The notes under the pieces: generated by a model
What the model saw: only the letters and a program-made list of their open reading frames with translations
Databases searched by the model: none
What the model was told of the DNA's origin: nothing
From: CAZMPJ01 sp964568455
GTDB lineage: Bacteria > Margulisbacteria > WOR-1 > O2-12-FULL-45-9
DNA: 64,000 bases
Assembly (NCBI GenBank): GCA_964568455.1
Contig: CAZMPJ010000008.1
Span: forward strand, 1-64,000
Direction of reading: 5' to 3'
Shown: positions 58,631 to 64,000 of the stretch, in pieces
How the letters are laid out: every line of letters starts with the position of its first letter
How positions within the stretch are numbered: the stretch's first letter is position 1
Position numbers and translations under genes: made by a program

Positions 58631-61210
58631 ATGAAAGTAATGCCTATTTTTATTGCAAATGCCCGGGCAAATTTTGCTAATGCCTGTGGCAGAAGCGATT
58701 TTTCTACTGCCTTGAAGAATATTAGGTTGATAGAGCGAGGCGCAAGACATCTTCAGCCAAATGAAGTTGCCAGACATTTTAGGGATTTTACTAAACTTTG
58801 TTTGGATCATGGTAATAAAGGAAGGTATGCTTTCCAGTTTGCTGTTAAAGCTTATCGTCGGGCAGCTCTGCCAGAAATAAGGGTTGAGGCAGTAGAAATG
58901 TTGCTGGCTTTGGCTGATAGCTGTGCTCAACATAAAGAGATTGCTGAGGAACTTGGGCCACAATTTGATCATTTAATTGGCAGCTCTCTTAAACAAACGA
59001 TTCACACTATGACAAGTGAAGAAGCGGAAGAGTGGTTTAGAGTTGTTGATACCTTAGACCGTAACACTTATCATGTTGAGCAAAAATTACTGATTGAGGT
59101 TTTTTTGCCAACCATGGCAGCAGGCCAACCAAGAGCTGAAATTGCTTCTCGCCATCTTGAAACGTCAATGTGGGCAGAGCGTTTTTATAATGTAGAGGCT
59201 GACCACGAAAAAATAGCTGCTAGTGCAAAAATATTTGTTGAAGAAGGGCAAGCTGTTATTGAGGCTTATTCAAGTGAAGCTTTTTTTATGATGATCGCTA
59301 CGCTTAATTATTTTGATCAACTGGATTATGCAGACCAAGCCATGGTTATACGACAACCAGAAACAACGGATCCAGTGCAATACTTGGTTGAATTGGCCAG
59401 AGGCAGACGCGATGACCTTGAAGCGGCTTTCCAATCATTAAAAGGCAGTAGTAGTAGATACGAAACACTTTCACAGCAAATAATCAGAGAAATCAGTGCT
59501 GTCCAGATCAAAATTGCTGGCGAATATCTTGATCAACGCTTAAAAGATCAACCAGCTATGTCCCAAACACCGTCTTGGCGCGCTCGTTTGTTATATCAAC
59601 CGCTAAATTCAGATCAAGCTCTAAGCGAAAAACTTTTTGATTATTTAAGAGCGCTGCTTAAACTGCATGCCGAGCCAGTACGTAAGCTAGCGCCTTTTTG
59701 GGTTTATTTAGAATTGCTGATCAAGGAGAAGCTGACTGCTGCTTATATTGTTTATTTTCCTTCTAGACATGAATTTGTTGTTTATTTTGATGATAAGGGT
59801 GACAACCGCTGGATAAAGGTGGTCTTTCCAACAGATGGAAAAGGCAAAGAAGAAGTATTTGTAGCAACCCCTGGAAATGAAGCGCAAGTTGGCACCATAA
59901 TGCAAGCGGCCAAGCTTTTGGCTAGTTCAGAAGCTGAGATATCTGCGCAGGTTAAGGGTAAATTAACTACTTTGGTAGAAAAAGTAAGCAAGGAGTTAGT
60001 CTGTGCCGCGCGTAGATTGTTTGAGAAGGAAAACAGTAATCTTTATAAGACTTTTGCTATTGTTTTAGCTGATGACCAGCGACTGCAAGACCGAGTGGTT
60101 GAAATGCACAATCGCTTGCATCTGGCGCGAAACATTTTTACAGCCTACCTTAAACAAATAGAGGAAGAAACTTATGAGTTACAATCAGATGATCTTTTAG
60201 CTCAATTAATCAAATCAATTGCTTTTTATCCTTTTGAAAAATTGGCTCAAATGAAAAACCAAGGCCAGCTTGGCGGATTGCTGCCACAAAAAGATGGGAA
60301 ATACCCTTTTGTTGTAGGCCTTAAGCCGGAAGCTAATGAAGCAAAAGAAATATTATTAGTTGTTCATTCTCCTCAAAAAATTGTAGTTCCTGGTCATGGA
60401 CAATTAAGTGGCGTGGAAGCTGAATTTGTTTATGATTTAATTTATGAGGCAGCTGTAAAATTATCAATTAAAACAGCTGCGGAAAGTTTACAGCAAACGG
60501 GGTACCTGTTTAAAAGAGATATCGAGGCAGCAAAAGGGTTAGCCAAACTAAAAAGAATTAATGCTCATTATTTTAAAACTGAAATGGCTAAAAGGGGGCT
60601 TTTGGCTTTTGATTGGTTTACTTATGAGCCAATAGGAGATGACGGCCTTTATCATCCTATCCCAGATCAGGGCGAAGAAGTTAAAAGAGCTTTGTTTGCT
60701 GAAGGGAACTTGGATGAAATTTATGCTAAAACAGAAATAGAAGGATTAGCCATGCTTCTGCCTGTGCGAAAGAAAAAAGTAGAAGGGAAAATCATCTTAG
60801 CTCCTTGGGAGCGTCAGCTTTTGCGTGAAGAGCAACAAAGGATACTTGGGGACACTCGTGTTTTGCCTGTTTATTATGGTCTTTATATTTTGACTTATTT
60901 TTCTGATGGTAAGGCCCATGCTTTTAGGTATTTGATTAAGGCAACTGAGGCAGAAATTTTAAAAGATGATTTAATTGCTGATGTTGAGAAACGGTTGGCA
61001 GACGGATTTTTCCATGATCCAGAAATTTTCTTAAAAGGGACTTCTAGACAAGATCGCGCTTTGCTTGAAGCAGAATTAGCTAGTGAGCAATTAACTATTT
61101 TGGAGCAGGAAGTACAGGTTTATAGGCTAAACACAACATTTAAGCGTCCTACAATGGAGAGGTTAAGTGATCTTTTGGAGCAGGGCTATACTTTAGAGCC
61201 ACAAGGATAA
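58631..61210 (+). CDS. Large orphan protein, paralog of 45702-48404
   Basis: 859 residues, no known domain and no export signal. The first about 330 residues are helical and repeat-like (KGRYAFQFAVKAYRRAALPEIRVEAVEMLLALA). A beta-rich middle follows (AAYIVYFPSRHEFVVYFDDKGDNRWIKVVF), then another helical part and a C-terminal domain conserved with the 45702 protein (see there). The middle parts also correspond: AKNVLGVKLLRANIV...LEVYVFNEQ there and LIKEKLTAAYIVYFPSRHEFVVYFD here. It is followed 5 nt later by a TPR gene. Both paralogs lead two-gene units behind the same promoter type, with different second genes. Confidence 0.75.
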   Translation: MKVMPIFIANARANFANACGRSDFSTALKNIRLIERGARHLQPNEVARHFRDFTKLCLDHGNKGRYAFQFAVKAYRRAALPEIRVEAVEMLLALADSCAQHKEIAEELGPQFDHLIGSSLKQTIHTMTSEEAEEWFRVVDTLDRNTYHVEQKLLIEVFLPTMAAGQPRAEIASRHLETSMWAERFYNVEADHEKIAASAKIFVEEGQAVIEAYSSEAFFMMIATLNYFDQLDYADQAMVIRQPETTDPVQYLVELARGRRDDLEAAFQSLKGSSSRYETLSQQIIREISAVQIKIAGEYLDQRLKDQPAMSQTPSWRARLLYQPLNSDQALSEKLFDYLRALLKLHAEPVRKLAPFWVYLELLIKEKLTAAYIVYFPSRHEFVVYFDDKGDNRWIKVVFPTDGKGKEEVFVATPGNEAQVGTIMQAAKLLASSEAEISAQVKGKLTTLVEKVSKELVCAARRLFEKENSNLYKTFAIVLADDQRLQDRVVEMHNRLHLARNIFTAYLKQIEEETYELQSDDLLAQLIKSIAFYPFEKLAQMKNQGQLGGLLPQKDGKYPFVVGLKPEANEAKEILLVVHSPQKIVVPGHGQLSGVEAEFVYDLIYEAAVKLSIKTAAESLQQTGYLFKRDIEAAKGLAKLKRINAHYFKTEMAKRGLLAFDWFTYEPIGDDGLYHPIPDQGEEVKRALFAEGNLDEIYAKTEIEGLAMLLPVRKKKVEGKIILAPWERQLLREEQQRILGDTRVLPVYYGLYILTYFSDGKAHAFRYLIKATEAEILKDDLIADVEKRLADGFFHDPEIFLKGTSRQDRALLEAELASEQLTILEQEVQVYRLNTTFKRPTMERLSDLLEQGYTLEPQG

Positions 61211-61215
61211 TAATT

Positions 61216-62211
61216 ATGAGTGTTCACTTTGTAGAAACACCAAAAGCTGGAGTGGTTAAACCACCCAAGCGTAAAACAGTTAAGCAAAAAAAGTGGGAAA
61301 TCAAGCAAGTATTGGATTTCGCTGATTTTTTGATCTTGCGTTGTTATTTTGACAAAGCGGAAAAACTTTTAAAAAAGATTTTAAAAAAATATCCCCAATC
61401 TGCTTCACTTTGGTCAAAATTAGGCTTGGTTTATTTAAAGCAATATAAAGGTGCAGAGGCTAAAACAGCTTTTGAAAAAGCCAAGTATTATAACCCCAAT
61501 CAGGTAGAAGCACTTTATCATTTGGGAAATATGAATGAAAGCCTAATACAAGTTGACCAAGCCTGCCGATTGACCCAAGACCCTTATTATCTTGGCTTAT
61601 GCAATTGTTATTTTAAAGAATTACCTACTGCGTTTGAGGCTTTTGTTAAAGGCTATGAAATAAACTTAGGAACCGATCATCCAGGCTTAATGCAATTTGC
61701 ACTTGAAACAGTACAACTCTATTTAACCACAGCTAATGTGGCCAGCGAGTTAAATTTTAAAGAGGCTTTTGCTGGAGTTATAGAGCAGATGAATAAAATG
61801 ATTAGTTTTGCCAATAAGCATTTTAGAGGAAAGAGTAAAATAAAATTGATTGCCAAACATACCTCTTCTAAAAAGGCCTTTGCTAGGTTACTTTTAGCTG
61901 CTAAATCAATTTGTGAAGAAGCCATACGAGATAACTGTCGCAACGAATCTGCCCATTATAATTTGGGCATGATTTATTTTGTGCAAGAAAAATATGAGCA
62001 AGCAAGAAAATGTTTTGAGCGAACAGTGGAGCGGAATCCTAGACATGCTTTTGCCCATTTGCAGTTAGGCTTTTTAAGTCTTATCGAAGAAAAAACAGAA
62101 GAGGCAGAAAAGCATTTTAGACAAGCCCATAAATTGTTTAAAGAAGGTGGGATGGAGAAAATGTTTCTTGAAAAATACGAGATTTTAAAGGATGGGATTA
62201 AAGAAGAATAG
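61216..62211 (+). CDS. TPR-repeat protein, second gene of the cassette
   Basis: A 331-residue protein with a basic N-terminus and tetratricopeptide repeats at about 35-115 (LWSKLGLVYLKQYKGAEAKTAFEKAKYYNP, ALYHLGNMNES) and 245-315 (AHYNLGMIYFVQEKYEQARKCFERTVERNP, AHLQLGFLSLIEEKTEEAEKHFRQA). TPRs are protein-binding scaffolds, so it may act with the large orphan protein encoded 5 nt upstream. No signal peptide. Partner unknown. Confidence 0.82.
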   Translation: MSVHFVETPKAGVVKPPKRKTVKQKKWEIKQVLDFADFLILRCYFDKAEKLLKKILKKYPQSASLWSKLGLVYLKQYKGAEAKTAFEKAKYYNPNQVEALYHLGNMNESLIQVDQACRLTQDPYYLGLCNCYFKELPTAFEAFVKGYEINLGTDHPGLMQFALETVQLYLTTANVASELNFKEAFAGVIEQMNKMISFANKHFRGKSKIKLIAKHTSSKKAFARLLLAAKSICEEAIRDNCRNESAHYNLGMIYFVQEKYEQARKCFERTVERNPRHAFAHLQLGFLSLIEEKTEEAEKHFRQAHKLFKEGGMEKMFLEKYEILKDGIKEE

Positions 62212-62232
62212 AGTCTTACTGCTTAATTATGC

Positions 62233-62238
62233 TACAAT
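62233..62238 (+). promoter_or_regulatory. -10 box of ribD, leaderless
   Basis: TACAAT 9 nt before ATG 62248. Confidence 0.45.
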
Positions 62239-62247
62239 AATATTCTC

Positions 62248-63345
62248 ATGTGGTCTAAAGACGATATAAAATTTATGCAGGAAGCTCATGCTTTGGCAAT
62301 ATCTGCTGAAGGGAAAACCACGCCTGATCCTATGGTAGGCGCGGTTTTGGTTAAAGCAGACCGCATTATTTCAGTCGGTTACCACGGTGAAATTACTACT
62401 CCTCATGCTGAATCCTGGGCCATACAAAAAGCAGGTAAAGACGCCCAAGGCGCAAAACTTTATGTTAATCTAGAGCCTTGCTCTCACTTTGGTCATAACC
62501 CACCTTGCGCTGATCTAATCATTGCCTCTGGCATTAAAGAAGTAGTTGCTTCAATGAAAGATCCTAACCCTTTAGTTAGAGGAAAAGGCTTTGCTAAGCT
62601 GCGAAAACATGGGGTAAAAGTAAAAATCGGGCTTTTAGAAGAAGAAGCCAAAAAATTAAATGAAGTATTTATGAAATTTTTTACCAAGAAGCTGCCTTTT
62701 GTGGTTTTAAAAGAAGCCATGACCATTGATGGTAAAATTGCTACTAAAACCGGCAACAGCCGCTGGGTTTCTTCTAAACAAACCAGGAAATTTGCTCATG
62801 AGTTGCGCAATATTTACGACGCTATTCTTTGCGGGATAAACACGGTTTTAATTGATGATCCTAAATTAACTGCCAGATTAGTAAAAAGGGCGAAAAACCC
62901 TATTCGCATAGTTTTAGACGCGCATGCTAGAACTCCCTTGAATGCTAATGTATTAAAAGTGAAAAGCGCGCCAACTATTATAGTGGTGGGGCCCAAAGCT
63001 CCACGGAAAAAAGTAAGGGCCTTGCAAAAAGCCGGCGCAGAAATAATTTATGTTCCTGCGCCTAAAGGCAGAATTGAAATAAAAACCTTAATGAAAAAAC
63101 TGGCTAAGATGAAAATTACCAGTGTTTTGATTGAGGGGGGTGGGGAGGTAGCCGCCTCAGCTTTGACTGCTAAAATAGTTGATAAGGCCTACTTTTTTAT
63201 TGCACCAAAGATATTTGGGGGGCGAGAAGCTAAAACTGGGGTGGAAGGCGAGGGTGTTCGTTTTCCTTCACAAGCAATTAATCTTAAAAAAGTTGAAGTT
63301 TCAAACTGCGGTCCAGATGTTTTGATTTCCGGATATTTTGATTAA
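62248..63345 (+). CDS. ribD: Bifunctional riboflavin biosynthesis deaminase/reductase
   Basis: Two-domain RibD. The N-terminal deaminase has TPHAESWAI and EPCSHFGHNPPCADLI (zinc His, catalytic Glu, two zinc Cys). The C-terminal reductase starts near residue 150 (PFVVLKEAMTIDGKIATKTGNSRWVSS, AILCGINTVLIDDPKLTARL, VLIEGGGEVAASAL). The other rib genes are not in the window. It converges on hydG with a 4-nt overlap. Confidence 0.95.
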   Translation: MWSKDDIKFMQEAHALAISAEGKTTPDPMVGAVLVKADRIISVGYHGEITTPHAESWAIQKAGKDAQGAKLYVNLEPCSHFGHNPPCADLIIASGIKEVVASMKDPNPLVRGKGFAKLRKHGVKVKIGLLEEEAKKLNEVFMKFFTKKLPFVVLKEAMTIDGKIATKTGNSRWVSSKQTRKFAHELRNIYDAILCGINTVLIDDPKLTARLVKRAKNPIRIVLDAHARTPLNANVLKVKSAPTIIVVGPKAPRKKVRALQKAGAEIIYVPAPKGRIEIKTLMKKLAKMKITSVLIEGGGEVAASALTAKIVDKAYFFIAPKIFGGREAKTGVEGEGVRFPSQAINLKKVEVSNCGPDVLISGYFD

Positions 63346-64000
63346 AAATACAGATCTCTTTCGCCGTTTTCAATTCTAACTAAGCGACTTTTTATTTCTT
63401 CTTTAATTTTTGGATCAGGAATTTCTGCTAAAGTCTTCGTTATTGCCGCCATGCCGGTTTTTTTGTCTTCCGGGCTAGCATAATCTTCTAAATATTCTTT
63501 TAAAGTCATAATAGCGTTAGGTGTGCAGTAGTTATGGATAAAACCTGGGATGGCAAACTCCATAAAATGCTCACCAGTTCTGCCCAGTCGATAACAAGCA
63601 GTGCAAAAAGAAGGGAGATAGTTGTTTCCCATTAATTCATGCATAACTTCAGCCAAAGAGCGAGTGTCTCCCAGCTCAAATTGCTGGCGGTGTTCTTCTT
63701 GATCTGGTCCTGTTTCTGTATAGCCACCTAACTCGGTTCTGGAGCCAGCATCAATTTGAGAACAGCCTAGATCAATTACTTCACGCCGCAGCTCAGGTGT
63801 TTCTCGAGCAGTTAAAATCATGCCAGTGTAGGGGACAGAGAGTCGGATAACCGCCACTAATTTTTTAAAATCCTCATCATTGACAATATAATCAGCTGGC
63901 AGATTTACATTTTGGGCCCGTTGTACTCTAGGGAAAGAAATAGTGTGTGGCCCAACTTTAAATTTTTCTTCCAGATGAATTGTATGAGACAAGAGTCCCA
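63342..64000 (-). CDS. hydG: [FeFe]-hydrogenase maturase HydG, C-terminal part
   Basis: Cut by the right edge; the frame stays open to 64000 with no start needed inside the window. VGPHTISFPRVQ, VPYTGMILTARETPELRREVIDLGCSQIDAGSRTELGGY and the C-terminal cluster motif SFCTACYRLGRTGEHFM...IHNYC identify HydG rather than ThiH. HydG is a radical SAM tyrosine lyase that supplies CO and cyanide to the hydrogenase H-cluster; the C-terminal CxxC...C binds the auxiliary cluster where they form. Its presence implies an [FeFe] hydrogenase elsewhere and an anaerobic metabolism. Confidence 0.93.
   Translation of the reverse strand, partial: GLLSHTIHLEEKFKVGPHTISFPRVQRAQNVNLPADYIVNDEDFKKLVAVIRLSVPYTGMILTARETPELRREVIDLGCSQIDAGSRTELGGYTETGPDQEEHRQQFELGDTRSLAEVMHELMGNNYLPSFCTACYRLGRTGEHFMEFAIPGFIHNYCTPNAIMTLKEYLEDYASPEDKKTGMAAITKTLAEIPDPKIKEEIKSRLVRIENGERDLYF

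Noticed and set aside
1..64000. CRISPR arrays, tRNA and rRNA genes
   Set aside because: No regularly spaced repeats and no T-arm/anticodon patterns were found apart from the tmRNA; a covariance search could still find a tRNA missed by eye.

Overview
The window is AT-rich, densely packed bacterial chromosome from what looks like an anaerobic, diderm, probably uncultured bacterium. Anaerobic life is suggested by two class III (glycyl-radical) ribonucleotide reductases and a HydG gene for [FeFe]-hydrogenase maturation at the right edge. An outer membrane is suggested by a small secretin with a lipoprotein partner, a lytic transglycosylase with a signal peptide and an AMIN-type amidase. DapB, DapL and DapF point to the diaminopimelate aminotransferase route. 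A Margulisbacteria/Saganbacteria-like (WOR-1) or similar candidate lineage would fit, but this is inference; a 16S or ribosomal-protein tree would be needed.

Layout. 1-2.2 kb: edge of a divergent gene and a GGDEF protein. 2.2-7.9 kb: aroC, then rpsP-khpA-ylqD-trmD-rplS-lepB, a phosphoribosyltransferase-like gene and rnhB. 8-10.7 kb: ORF6N protein, lipoprotein, secretin, UPF0280. 10.8-13 kb: nagB-like plus radical SAM pair. 13-24.4 kb: hisB-ruvB-slt, tlyA, nadK, proA, nadD and an M16 protease, interleaved with orphan genes. 24.4-28.7 kb: a DUF559 cassette with terminal inverted repeats and two large related orphan proteins. 28.8-33.3 kb: dut, dapB, smpB, two small genes, tmRNA, def, fmt. 33.3-38.3 kb: nrdR, tandem nrdD, redoxin. 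38.3-45.7 kb: exported glycosidase-like protein, sodium symporter, ispH, two orphan genes, dapL-dapF. 45.7-49.3 kb and 58.6-62.2 kb: two cassettes each led by a ~0.9k-residue protein of one new family. Between them: queD, murI, a frameshifted amidase, cca, a membrane glycosyltransferase-like protein, an alpha/beta hydrolase, a split pseudokinase/PASTA pair and rpe. The end holds ribD and partial hydG.

Main observation: the housekeeping genes carry ordinary TATAAT-type -10 boxes, often only 6-9 nt before the start codon (leaderless mRNAs). Nearly all lineage-specific genes instead carry a different promoter-like element, TGAAATT followed after exactly 15 nt by CGATA or a close variant. I find 12 such sites (11 good, 1 weak), on both strands, each just upstream of an orphan gene. 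This suggests an alternative-sigma-factor regulon made of uncharacterised soluble proteins: a GGDEF protein, a sugar-phosphate isomerase-like protein, a radical SAM enzyme, a degenerate nitrilase, an alpha/beta hydrolase, a possible small RNA and several new paralogous families scattered between conserved operons. It is the best candidate here for an undescribed system. No CRISPR array, rRNA or tRNA was seen.
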